In this document: positions 24,164 through 31,546 of the stretch, one piece after another
How the letters are laid out: each line of letters starts with the position of its first letter
Position numbering within the stretch: the stretch's first letter is position 1
Assembly: GCA_900770705.1 (NCBI GenBank)
Contig: CAAGLF010000048.1
Span: forward strand, 1 to 31,546
From: Bacteroidaceae bacterium
Lineage (GTDB): Bacteria > Bacteroidota > Bacteroidia > Bacteroidales > Bacteroidaceae
Length of the DNA: 31,546 nt
Direction: 5' to 3'
The notes under the pieces: generated by a model
Told to the model about the DNA's origin: nothing
Database searches by the model: none
Seen by the model: only the letters and a program-made list of their open reading frames with translations
Program-made: the position numbers and the translations under genes

Positions 24164-24739
24164 ATGGAACAGCAACAGTGGAACGAAAACGTGATACTGG
24201 TCGATGCCGACTATATCGACCGCGTAGCATTCGATTTGATTGTCAACTTTGAGCGAATGATAGGCCGCCGCATTCCGCAGGCCGACCTCTGCAAATGGCT
24301 CGACTGCATCTGTCTTGACGGCGGGCTGCGTCCCGGCGACAATGCGGTGCAGGTGTTCTTCCTGCATAGCGGTGAAAAGGAGCGGCTGGAGCACTTCTGT
24401 CCGCAAGGCTTTGCCGACGACTTGTCGGGCAAGGCTTTCCGCGACACGCTCGGCGAGTTTGCGCTGCAAAGCTACGCCACGGCTCCGGTGGTCAGCCTCG
24501 AAGACTTCTTCGTGGAGAGCCTGGAGACGGTGCTGCTGGCTACGGCCGTAAAGCGCGTGATGGTCGTAGGGGATATGGAGAGCTATGGAAAGCGCCTGCG
24601 CAGCAAGGTTACGCAGGCCGAAGGCAAGGAAGTCACGCTCTTCTCGATGGTGCCCGAAACCTTGCGGGGCTGCTACACCGAACTGCTGGGCTACTCGCTG
24701 ATGGCAGCACTGGGCATACGTGGCGAAGAGTTGGCGTAA
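24164..24739 (+). CDS. Conserved-looking cytosolic protein, function unknown
   Basis: 191 residues from the ATG at 24164; the frame extends upstream to 24017 but that part lies before the promoter. The N-terminus, NENVILVDADYIDRVAFDLIVNF (shown here only as an example of a beta strand with two Asp followed by a helix), and the later VKRVMVVGDMESYGKRLRS suggest an alternating alpha/beta fold. The Asp-containing strands recall NYN/PIN-type nucleases, but I cannot confirm active-site residues. No signal or membrane segment. It is monocistronic, divergent from yicC, and converges on ndk with a shared terminator. Confidence 0.65.
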   Translation: MEQQQWNENVILVDADYIDRVAFDLIVNFERMIGRRIPQADLCKWLDCICLDGGLRPGDNAVQVFFLHSGEKERLEHFCPQGFADDLSGKAFRDTLGEFALQSYATAPVVSLEDFFVESLETVLLATAVKRVMVVGDMESYGKRLRSKVTQAEGKEVTLFSMVPETLRGCYTELLGYSLMAALGIRGEELA

Positions 24740-24754
24740 AGGGAGAGGGAAAAG

Positions 24755-24836
24755 CAGAAAAGAGAAATCAGGAGCGGCCTGAAGAAGCGGATGTCTGCAG
24801 ACAGTCCGGCAAGCCGTTCCTGATTTCTCTTTTCTG
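24755..24836. terminator. Bidirectional terminator between convergent genes
   Basis: A 24-bp inverted repeat with one G-U pair (24755-24778 and 24813-24836) has A-rich and T-rich ends. The 34-nt interior contains a smaller stem around GTCTGCAGAC. It lies between the + strand gene ending at 24739 and ndk ending at 24874. Confidence 0.85.
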
Positions 24837-24873
24837 AGGTGAGCGTGAAGTCAATGCGGGCTGAAAAAGTGTT

Positions 24874-25341
24874 TCAGAACTCGTCGTTGGCGTACAGGTA
24901 GGGGAAAGAAGCCTGTTCCCAGTCGAGAATCTCTTCGGGGCGGAAGAAACGGCGAAGTTCGACAGCTGCCGTTTCCTCTCCATCGCTGGCGTGGACGATA
25001 TTCTCCTGGAAACTCATACAATAAGAGCCGCGGATGGTGCCCGGTGCGGCGTTGCGGCCGTTCGTAGGGCCTGCCAGTGCGCGCACTGCCGCGATGGCAT
25101 CGACGCCCGACAGGGCCAGTGCGACGACGGGAGCCGTCATCATCGAATCTTTCACGCGCTGGAAGAAGGGCTTCGTGCTGAGATGGGCGTAATGCTCGGA
25201 GAGCAATTCGTCGGTGAGCCACATCATTTTCATTCCACGCAGTTTAAGGCCTTTTTTTTCGAAGATGGAGATGATTTCTCCCACAAGACCGCGCTGAACC
25301 GTGCAGGGCTTCAGCAATACCAAGGTTGTTTCAATAGCCAT
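24874..25341 (-). CDS. ndk: Nucleoside diphosphate kinase
   Basis: 155 residues. The N-terminus ETTLVLLKPCTVQRGLVGEI is the usual nucleotide-binding strand. Catalytic His117 is in NIVHASDGEE. GPTNGRNAAPGTIRG matches the family loop. Exchanges the gamma phosphate between nucleoside tri- and diphosphates in the cytosol by a phospho-His intermediate. The C-terminal tail is slightly longer than in E. coli. It lies 60 bp downstream of the MFS transporter on the same strand. I see no clear promoter between them, so read-through is possible. Confidence 0.96.
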   Translation of the reverse strand: MAIETTLVLLKPCTVQRGLVGEIISIFEKKGLKLRGMKMMWLTDELLSEHYAHLSTKPFFQRVKDSMMTAPVVALALSGVDAIAAVRALAGPTNGRNAAPGTIRGSYCMSFQENIVHASDGEETAAVELRRFFRPEEILDWEQASFPYLYANDEF

Positions 25342-25401
25342 AACGTATAAGAATTTAAGGTTGAAAGTGCGTTTTTCGGGTTTATGGGCCGGCAGGTGCC
25401 T

Positions 25402-26679
25402 CTATGCCGCAGCCTGCCGCTTCTTCTCTCGGAATACGATGGTGAAGAGCACCAGCACGACGAGGCTGTACGTAGCAAAGATAAGCCACGACGTGCGCCA
25501 GCCCTCCAGCTGTGCCGTGACAGGAGCGCTGTAGACGTAGTGATTGACCACCAGCTGGGCGGAAAGCGTGCCTATCGTGGCGCCCAGCCCGTTGGTCATA
25601 ATCATAAACAGTCCTTGCGCTGAGCTGCGGATTTCCGGCTTTGTGTTCTGATCGACGAAGAGGGCGCCGGAAATGTTGAAGAAGTCGAAAGCCACGCCGT
25701 AGACAATCATAGAGAGTACAAACATCCAGACACCGGCTCCGGGGTCGCCGAAAGCAAAAAGTCCGAAGCGCAACACCCACGCGAACATCGCTATCATCAT
25801 CACGCGCTTTATGCCGAAGCGTTTCAGGAAGAAGGGGATGAGCAGAATGCAGCACGTCTCACTGATTTGCGAGAGGGAGATAAGCGCGTTGGCATGGTTC
25901 GCACCGAATGTGTCGGCGTATGCCCCGATCTCCTTGAAGCACGAGATGAAGGGGTTGGCGTACCCATTGGTAATCTGTAAGGACACGCCGAGCAACATAG
26001 AGAAGATGAAGAATATCGCCATGCGCCTGTCTGCAAACAGCCGGAAGGCGTCCAGGCCCAGCGCCTGCGCCCAAGTCTTGCGTTCGCCGTCCGCGGTGTG
26101 GCTGACGGGGCAGTCGGGCAGTGTGCAGGCATATATTGCGAGCGCGAGGCTCAGTGCCGCGCTGACGTAGAACTGGTTGGGGTTGTTCTGGAAGCCCAGG
26201 AAATCAACGGCCAACATCGTGCAGATGAAGCCGATGGTGCCGAACACGCGGATAGGGGGGAAGTCCTTCACCGTGTCGAGCCCGAAGCGTACCAAACCGT
26301 TGAAGGCAACGGAATTGCTCAGTGCGATAGTGGGCATAAAGAAGGCAACACTCAGCGTGTAGAGCGGGAAGAGCGTGCCTAAGGCTACACTGTCGCCGGC
26401 GGCGTGGGCGTAGAAGGCCGCTGCGCCCATGAAAAGTCCTGCGAGGAGGTGGCAAAGGCCCAACAATTTCTGCGCAGGAATCCAGCGGTCGGCCACTATG
26501 CCCATCAGTGCGGGCATAAAGAGCGACACGCCCCCTTGTATGGCGTAGAAGGAGCCGATGTGTTCTCCCAGACCCACGCGTCCGAGGTAACTGCCCATTG
26601 AGGTAAGATAGGCTCCCCATACGGCAAATTCCAGGAAGTTCATTGCAGTCAGCCGTGATTGCAGTATCAGTTTGTTCAT
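25402..26679 (-). CDS. MFS nucleoside permease-like transporter (NupG/XapB type)
   Basis: 425 residues with twelve hydrophobic segments spread evenly. The N-terminus LTAMNFLEFAVWGAYLTSMGSYL, RVFGTIGF in the middle (residues about 148-155) and the SQISETCCILLIPFFLKRFG segment resemble the nucleoside:H+ symporter group of the major facilitator superfamily. Such proteins import nucleosides across the inner membrane. The neighbouring ndk gene fits nucleotide metabolism. The substrate is inferred from family resemblance. The gene starts 28 bp after the lipoprotein stop on the same strand, so the three genes probably form one transcript. Confidence 0.8.
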   Translation of the reverse strand: MNKLILQSRLTAMNFLEFAVWGAYLTSMGSYLGRVGLGEHIGSFYAIQGGVSLFMPALMGIVADRWIPAQKLLGLCHLLAGLFMGAAAFYAHAAGDSVALGTLFPLYTLSVAFFMPTIALSNSVAFNGLVRFGLDTVKDFPPIRVFGTIGFICTMLAVDFLGFQNNPNQFYVSAALSLALAIYACTLPDCPVSHTADGERKTWAQALGLDAFRLFADRRMAIFFIFSMLLGVSLQITNGYANPFISCFKEIGAYADTFGANHANALISLSQISETCCILLIPFFLKRFGIKRVMMIAMFAWVLRFGLFAFGDPGAGVWMFVLSMIVYGVAFDFFNISGALFVDQNTKPEIRSSAQGLFMIMTNGLGATIGTLSAQLVVNHYVYSAPVTAQLEGWRTSWLIFATYSLVVLVLFTIVFREKKRQAAA

Positions 26680-26706
26680 AGTATTACTTGAAGTTTATAA
26701 GTCTTG

Positions 26707-27228
26707 TCAGTTGTTTTTCAATAGGTAACGTATGTTTTCCTTCAGGCTGCTGCCGTCGACGCTCTCGGCGTAGGAGTAGCGTATATGTCCGTGCTTGTCG
26801 GCCACATATACCCTGGGAATGATACGTTCGGCGAAGAGACGGTAGACGTCGGCCGTCTCCTGTGCGCTGTAGGGCAGTGATAGATTCTCCTGCTGCCAGA
26901 AGTCGGCAATCGTGGGGGCGGTCTCCGCACGGGAGATACAGAGGAATCGCACGGCTTCGCCGCCTTGCAGAAACTCGCGGCGCACCGCGTCGATAGCCGG
27001 CAACTCGCGGCGGCAATCGCTACAGCTCGTCTGGAAGAATACCAGCACGGCCACACTGTCGCGAAGTGAGGCCGGAGTGACCGTTTGTCCGCTGTTGTCC
27101 GTCACGCTGAAAGCGGGAAGTATGTCACCCACGGCCACAACATCGCCTTGCGAGTCCGGTTCGGAAACGCAGGAGGCCGTTGAGAGGACTACAGTCCACA
27201 GAAGGAGAGGGAGAAGCGTGTGTTTCAT
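26707..27228 (-). CDS. Thioredoxin-fold (redoxin/TlpA-like) lipoprotein
   Basis: 173 residues from the ATG at 27228. This start is chosen because it gives a lipoprotein signal (MKHTLLPLLLWTVVLSTASC, Cys20) and lies just after a promoter box; the ATG at 27273 is upstream of that box. The mature protein has VGDILPAFSVTDNSGQTVT and the redox pair Cys69-Ser-Asp-Cys72 in FFQTSCSDCRREL, then IPRVYVADKHGHIRY with the cis-Pro region. Family members reduce disulfides in the periplasm or act as peroxidases. It is the first gene of a likely operon with the MFS transporter and ndk. The partner protein is unknown. Confidence 0.88.
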   Translation of the reverse strand: MKHTLLPLLLWTVVLSTASCVSEPDSQGDVVAVGDILPAFSVTDNSGQTVTPASLRDSVAVLVFFQTSCSDCRRELPAIDAVRREFLQGGEAVRFLCISRAETAPTIADFWQQENLSLPYSAQETADVYRLFAERIIPRVYVADKHGHIRYSYAESVDGSSLKENIRYLLKNN

Positions 27229-27262
27229 AGCTTCAGCGGGCAGAAAGACTGCCAATCGTCGG

Positions 27263-27270
27263 CAAAAATA
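27263..27270 (-). promoter_or_regulatory. Promoter -7 box for the redoxin-transporter-ndk group
   Basis: The - strand reads TATTTTTG, matching TAnnTTTG. The -33 region is poor. A start near 27257 gives a leader of about 30 nt and supports the ATG at 27228. Confidence 0.5.
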
Positions 27271-27353
27271 CAAAGTTTTTCAATACGTCGAAGTCTTTTG
27301 ACGGCTTTTTGTGCGCGTTTCGGCCCGGGGCGTTTCGCGGTTGTGGCAGAAGC

Positions 27354-27444
27354 GTTTTGGAACAGCCGTTGTAGTTTTTCTTTTCTCGGCGAAAAAAATT
27401 TTTTCCGGCCCGGAAATTTTTTCTTTCGCCCTTGTAATTTTTTG
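27354..27444. repeat. 21-bp-period array, copy H (four units)
   Basis: Cores start at 27364, 27385, 27406 and 27427, exactly 21 bp apart: AGCCGTTGTAG, CTCGGCGAAAA, CGGCCCGGAAA and CGCCCTTGTAA. A weaker fifth core (TGTGGCAGAAG) is at 27342. It lies between the divergent redoxin and ileS promoters, about 80 bp from one and 145 bp from the other. Confidence 0.85.
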
Positions 27445-27588
27445 GGCACGCAGGGAGGGGTGCTTTCCGAATGCTCTGTGCTCTGTTTCAGTCGTTTCCC
27501 GCCTTTCTGCCACGCCTCGCCGATACGCCTGAAAGAGTCGGAGGGTGAAAAAACGGGAGCGGTATGTCTGCTTATGACCGATTTTTTG

Positions 27589-27596
27589 TAATTTTG
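27589..27596 (+). promoter_or_regulatory. Promoter -7 box for ileS
   Basis: TAATTTTG matches TAnnTTTG, with TCTG (one mismatch to TTTG) 18 bp upstream. A start near 27602 gives a leader of about 36 nt to the ATG at 27638 or 78 nt to the ATG at 27680. Confidence 0.55.
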
Positions 27597-27679
27597 CGCG
27601 CAAAACTTGTATATATTAATAAGGAGTAAGCGCCGCTATGCCGGCTGCATGCTATCCGATAAGCACAACCATACGAAAT

Positions 27680-30600
27680 ATGAAGTTTACAGAACGTCAA
27701 GGATTGGACCTCTATAAAATCAATGAGGAGGTATTGGCTGATTGGGACAAGGAAGACTTGTTTCATAAGAGTATGTCGGAACGCGAGGGCTGCCCCTCGT
27801 ACGTCTTCTACGAGGGACCTCCTTCGGCCAACGGACATCCGGGAATCCACCACGTCATGGCTCGTACAATCAAGGACGTCTTTTGCCGCTATAAGACCAT
27901 GCAGGGATTCCAGGTCAAGCGTAAGGCCGGCTGGGATACCCACGGCCTGCCCGTAGAACTGGGTGTGGAAAAGGAACTCGGCATAACGAAGGAAGATATC
28001 GGCAAGAAAATTTCCATCGACGAATACAACGCGCAGTGCCGTCGCAACGTGATGATGTTCACCCAGGAGTGGACCGACTTGAGCCACCTGATGGGCTACT
28101 GGGTCGATATGGAGCACCCGTATGTGACCTACGAAAATTCCTATATCGAAACTTTGTGGTGGTTGCTCGGACAGCTGTATGAGAAGGGGCTTCTCTACAA
28201 GGGCTACACCATTCAGCCGTATTCCCCCGCCGCAGGTACGGGGCTTTCCAGCCACGAGCTGAACCAGCCCGGCTGCTACCGCGACGTAAAGGATACGACC
28301 GTGACGGCACAGTTCCGTATCAAAGACCCGCGTCCCGAGATGGAAGGGTGGGGAGACGCCTGCTTCCTCGCGTGGACAACCACGCCCTGGACGCTTCCCT
28401 CGAACACCGCACTCTGTGTCGGCCCGAACATCGATTATGTGACCGTCCGGACCTACAATCCCTACACGGGAGGCAAACTGACCGCCGTGCTGGCCGAGAG
28501 CAGACTGGCTGCCTATCTCGCTCCTGAGGGCGGCGAGGCCGATATGGACGCCTACACGGCCGGCGACAAGGTAGTGCCCTACCGGATAGTAGGCCGCTGC
28601 AAAGGCTCCGACCTCGTGGGGCTCCACTACGAGCAGTTGATGCCCTGGGTACGTCCCTTGGAGAAACTCGAAGAGACGGCTCCCGACTTCGTGAAGCAGT
28701 ATGCAGCCGGACATCCCGAGCACGTGTTCTCCACGGCTTCCGACCAATTTGTAGAACTCTCCGAGGAAGCCTTCCGTGTCATACCCGGCGACTACGTGAC
28801 CACCGAGGACGGTACGGGAATCGTGCACATTGCTCCCACATTCGGTGCAGATGACGCAAAAGTGGCCAAGGCCGCCGGCATTCCCTCCCTGTTTATGGTC
28901 AACAAGAAAGGCGAAACGCGCCCGATGGTCGACCTGACGGGAAAATACTACCTCGTGGAGGAATGCGATGAGGCCTTCCTGAAAGCCTGTGTGGACCTGG
29001 AGGCATACGGCCACCACGCCGGAGACTATGTGAAGAACGCTTACGACCCCCGCTTCAACCCCGGAGGCGTCTATAACGAGAAAGAAGCCGCAAAAGCCGA
29101 GGACCTCAACATCGTGATCTGCCTCGAAATGAAACAGGGCGGCCAGGCATATAAAATTGAAAAGCACGTACACAATTATCCCCACTGCTGGAGAACGGAC
29201 AAACCCGTGCTCTACTATCCTCTCGACTCGTGGTTTATCCGCACCACGGCCGTGAAGGAAAGACTGATAGCCCTGAACAAGACCATTCTGTGGAAACCCG
29301 AGTCCACAGGAACGGGACGCTTCGCCGGATGGCTCGAGAATCTGAACGATTGGAACCTGAGCCGCTCGCGTTACTGGGGCACACCGCTGCCTATCTGGCG
29401 CAACACGGATTCGAGAGAGGAAATCTGCATTTCCTCCATCGCCCAGTTGTACGACGAAATCGAAAGAAGTGTCGCCGCCGGCGTCATGGAGAAAAACCCA
29501 CTCAAGGAAAAGGGATTCGTACCCGGCGACTACAGCGAAGACAACTACCACAAAATCGACCTGCACCGCCCCTACGTCGACGATATCGTGCTCGTATCGC
29601 CCACGGGCAAGCCTATGCGACGCGAGACAGACCTGATAGACGTTTGGTTCGACAGCGGATCGATGCCTTACGCACAGATACACTATCCTTTCGAGAACAA
29701 AGATCTGCTGGACAGCGGAAAAGCCTATCCTGCCGACTTCATAGCAGAAGGAGTGGACCAGACACGCGGATGGTTCTTCACGTTGCACGCCATTGCCACG
29801 ATGGTATTCGACAGTGTGGCCTTCAAGGCGGTGGTCTCCAACGGACTTGTACTCGACAAGGTCGGCATGAAGATGTCGAAGCGCCTCGGCAATGCAGTCG
29901 ATCCCTTCGAAGCAATCAGGAAGTTCGGCAGCGATCCGCTGCGCTGGTACATGATTACAAATTCCTCGCCCTGGGATAACCTGAAGTTCGACGCTGAGGG
30001 CGTGAAGGAGACCGCGCGTTCGTTCTTTGCCAAACTTTTCCAGACGTACGCCTTCTTCTCGATGTACGCCAATGTAGATAATTTCGACGTCGAGGCCCCG
30101 GCGGTTCCTGCCGGGCATATGCCGGAAATTGACCGATGGATACTCTCGGAACTTTCTACGTTGATAGAAAACGTGACGGCGGCCTACGAAGACTACGAGC
30201 CCACGAAAGCCGGCCGTATGATTGAGGCTTTTGTGAGTGACAACCTTTCCAATTGGTACGTCCGCCTCAATCGCAAACGTTTCTGGGCCGGCTCGATGAC
30301 GGAGGATAAGTTGTCGGCTTACCAGACACTATATAAATGTCTGCTGACCGTGGCGAAACTGATGGCTCCCATAGCACCTTTCTACGCCGACCGCCTTTAT
30401 AAGGATCTGACCGCGCCCCTGCGTGCGGCGAATGTCGAAGCCGTGAGCGTGCATCTGGCCCGTTTCCCGAAGTCCGACGCCGCCTCGCAGGACAAGGACC
30501 TGGAGCGCAAGATGGAACTGGCTCAGAAGGTGACCTCGATGGTGCTTTCGCTGCGTAAAAAGGAGCGTATAATCGTGCGTCAGCCGCTGGGAAAAATTTC

Positions 30601-31231
30601 TATCCCCGCTACCGACGAGCGTTTGCGGGCAGATATCGAAGCGATGAAGGGACTTATCCTCGAGGAAGTCAACGTAAAGACACTGGAGTTCGTAGACAGC
30701 ACGATTTTGAAGAAGACAGTGAAGTGCAACTTCCGCGTGATGGGTAAGAAATTCGGCGCCTTGATGAAGGCGGTGAACGCTGCCGTGCAGGGTCTGAGCC
30801 CGGAGCAGATTACGGAGCTGGAGCAAGGACAGCTGAGCCTGGACGTTCAGGGAAATACCGTTGTCATCGAGCGTTCCGACGTGGAGATAGCTGCCCAGGA
30901 AATGCCCGGATGGAGCGTTGCCACCGAGGGAGCGCTGACGACAGCCCTCGATATCACCATTACCGACGAGTTGCGTCGGGAGGGCGTGGCACGTGAGCTC
31001 GTGAAGCGTATTCAGAACTATCGCAAGGAGAGCGGTTTTGAAATCACCGACCGCATCTGCGTCCGCATAGCTCCGAATGCCGGGCTTGAAGCGGCCGTGG
31101 CGCAGTTCCGCGACTATATCTGTGCGCAGGTGCTGGCCGATGAACTCGGTTTTGGAGCCGTGGAAAGCGAGACAACCTTCGATTTCGATGACTTCAGCGT
31201 AGCGGTAAGCATCTCCAAGGCCGGTGCCTGA
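27680..31231 (+). CDS. ileS: Isoleucyl-tRNA synthetase
   Basis: 1183 residues from the ATG at 27680 (MKFTERQGLDL), which matches where family members begin. An in-frame ATG at 27638 adds 14 residues and has AAGGAG 11 nt upstream, so it remains possible. The class I signature is PPSANGHPGIHH (HIGH motif, about 47-58), and KMSKR is at residues 731-735 with GWFFTLHAI before it. An editing domain lies between (WTTTPWTLPSNTALCV and DGTGIVHIAPTFGADD). The length and C-terminal region fit the longer IleRS class found in Bacteroidota rather than the E. coli form of about 940 residues. It charges tRNA-Ile. A TraR/DksA-like gene follows after 41 bp. Confidence 0.97.
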   Translation: MKFTERQGLDLYKINEEVLADWDKEDLFHKSMSEREGCPSYVFYEGPPSANGHPGIHHVMARTIKDVFCRYKTMQGFQVKRKAGWDTHGLPVELGVEKELGITKEDIGKKISIDEYNAQCRRNVMMFTQEWTDLSHLMGYWVDMEHPYVTYENSYIETLWWLLGQLYEKGLLYKGYTIQPYSPAAGTGLSSHELNQPGCYRDVKDTTVTAQFRIKDPRPEMEGWGDACFLAWTTTPWTLPSNTALCVGPNIDYVTVRTYNPYTGGKLTAVLAESRLAAYLAPEGGEADMDAYTAGDKVVPYRIVGRCKGSDLVGLHYEQLMPWVRPLEKLEETAPDFVKQYAAGHPEHVFSTASDQFVELSEEAFRVIPGDYVTTEDGTGIVHIAPTFGADDAKVAKAAGIPSLFMVNKKGETRPMVDLTGKYYLVEECDEAFLKACVDLEAYGHHAGDYVKNAYDPRFNPGGVYNEKEAAKAEDLNIVICLEMKQGGQAYKIEKHVHNYPHCWRTDKPVLYYPLDSWFIRTTAVKERLIALNKTILWKPESTGTGRFAGWLENLNDWNLSRSRYWGTPLPIWRNTDSREEICISSIAQLYDEIERSVAAGVMEKNPLKEKGFVPGDYSEDNYHKIDLHRPYVDDIVLVSPTGKPMRRETDLIDVWFDSGSMPYAQIHYPFENKDLLDSGKAYPADFIAEGVDQTRGWFFTLHAIATMVFDSVAFKAVVSNGLVLDKVGMKMSKRLGNAVDPFEAIRKFGSDPLRWYMITNSSPWDNLKFDAEGVKETARSFFAKLFQTYAFFSMYANVDNFDVEAPAVPAGHMPEIDRWILSELSTLIENVTAAYEDYEPTKAGRMIEAFVSDNLSNWYVRLNRKRFWAGSMTEDKLSAYQTLYKCLLTVAKLMAPIAPFYADRLYKDLTAPLRAANVEAVSVHLARFPKSDAASQDKDLERKMELAQKVTSMVLSLRKKERIIVRQPLGKISIPATDERLRADIEAMKGLILEEVNVKTLEFVDSTILKKTVKCNFRVMGKKFGALMKAVNAAVQGLSPEQITELEQGQLSLDVQGNTVVIERSDVEIAAQEMPGWSVATEGALTTALDITITDELRREGVARELVKRIQNYRKESGFEITDRICVRIAPNAGLEAAVAQFRDYICAQVLADELGFGAVESETTFDFDDFSVAVSISKAGA

Positions 31232-31272
31232 AAAAAACGAAGAACACATCAACCTTTTTAATCTATACTATT

Positions 31273-31546
31273 ATGGCAGAACGCGAACGCTATAGCGACG
31301 AGGAACTCCAGGAGTTTCGTGCGTTGATTGAAGAAAAACTGGCTTTGGCCAAGCGTGAGTACGACGAACTGATGAATTCGTTGATGAACCGAGGGGGAAA
31401 CGATGTCGATGATACGTCGCCCACTTACAAGGCGCTGGAGGAAGGCTCTATGACGCAGTCGAAGGAGGAGCTGACTACTATGGCACTTCGTCAACAGAAG
31501 TTCATACAGGGGCTTCAGGCCGCGCTTTTACGCATTGAGAACAAGA
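31273..31546 (+). CDS. TraR/DksA-family protein, 5' part
   Basis: 91 residues are visible from the ATG at 31273 (MAERERYSDEELQEF); the gene runs off the right edge. The visible part is charged and helical, with FRALIEEKLALAKREYDELM and LRQQKFIQGLQAALLRIEN, the coiled-coil layout of TraR/DksA-like proteins. The zinc-finger C-terminus expected for the family lies outside the window. DksA-like proteins act on RNA polymerase through its secondary channel; that role here is inferred. Position directly after ileS is a common arrangement in Bacteroidales. Confidence 0.75.
   Translation, partial: MAERERYSDEELQEFRALIEEKLALAKREYDELMNSLMNRGGNDVDDTSPTYKALEEGSMTQSKEELTTMALRQQKFIQGLQAALLRIENK

Larger units (their letters stand above)
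27229..27679. other. 451-bp divergent intergenic region
   Basis: It contains a - strand promoter box for the redoxin operon (27263-27270), repeat copy H (27354-27444) and a + strand promoter box for ileS (27589-27596). An AAGGAG sequence stands at 27621-27626. No gene is seen. Confidence 0.7.

Noticed and set aside
12911..27444. CRISPR-like spaced repeats
   Set aside because: The arrays have a 21-bp period with no unique spacers, and units drift in sequence. No cas genes are present.
27572..30118. 848-codon open frame on the - strand opposite ileS
   Set aside because: It lies antisense to ileS, which has all its motifs. The frame is a by-product of GC-rich codon use; the predicted protein has no recognisable features.

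Overview
The window is a stretch of chromosome from a high-GC member of the Bacteroidales. Three things support this: promoters of the Bacteroidota type (TTTG, 19 bp, TAnnTTTG), weak or absent Shine-Dalgarno sequences, and gene content typical of the order (an outer-membrane beta-barrel receptor protein, a BspA-like leucine-rich repeat, a LytS/LytTR pair, a long isoleucyl-tRNA synthetase followed by a TraR/DksA-like gene). Genus cannot be decided from the sequence alone. I see no phage, insertion sequence, CRISPR array, tRNA or rRNA.

Layout. 1-4.6 kb (+): the 3' part of an outer-membrane beta-barrel gene, a 600-bp gap with a strong hairpin, then a secreted GH20 hexosaminidase carrying an N-terminal leucine-rich repeat. 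4.7-6.6 kb (-): a sensor kinase and LytTR regulator operon. 6.8-12.8 kb (+): riboflavin synthase, endonuclease III, phosphoglycerate kinase, an orphan substrate-binding lipoprotein and a TPR protein. 13.0-20.9 kb (-): U32 protein, a zinc-ribbon membrane lipoprotein, kdsA, kdsD (Kdo synthesis for LPS), a secreted phospholipase-D-like protein and a membrane acyltransferase. 21.0-23.8 kb (-): a probable structured RNA, then nadD, gmk and yicC, which form an operon read yicC-gmk-nadD. 24.2-24.7 kb (+): an unrecognised conserved-looking gene. 24.9-27.2 kb (-): ndk, a nucleoside-permease-like MFS transporter and a thioredoxin-fold lipoprotein. 27.6 kb to the end (+): ileS and the start of a TraR/DksA-like gene.

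The most unusual signal is a family of short arrays with an exact 21-bp period, usually four units (about 84 bp). Each unit is a GC-rich 11-nt core (for example TGCCGCAGAAG) followed by a 10-nt T- or A-rich tract (for example TTTTTCTTTC). I find eight copies between 12.9 and 27.4 kb. Seven lie between genes and one lies in frame inside the U32 gene, where it encodes four 7-residue repeats. Because 21 and 84 are multiples of three, a copy can enter a gene without breaking its frame. Because 21 bp is two helical turns, the T/A tracts are on one face of the DNA. I know of no name for this family.

A second notable signal is a probable noncoding RNA of about 187 nt at 21008-21195. It has its own promoter box, a perfect 12-bp helix joining its ends, a second helix inside a large bubble, and a terminal T-run. 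This layout resembles 6S RNA.
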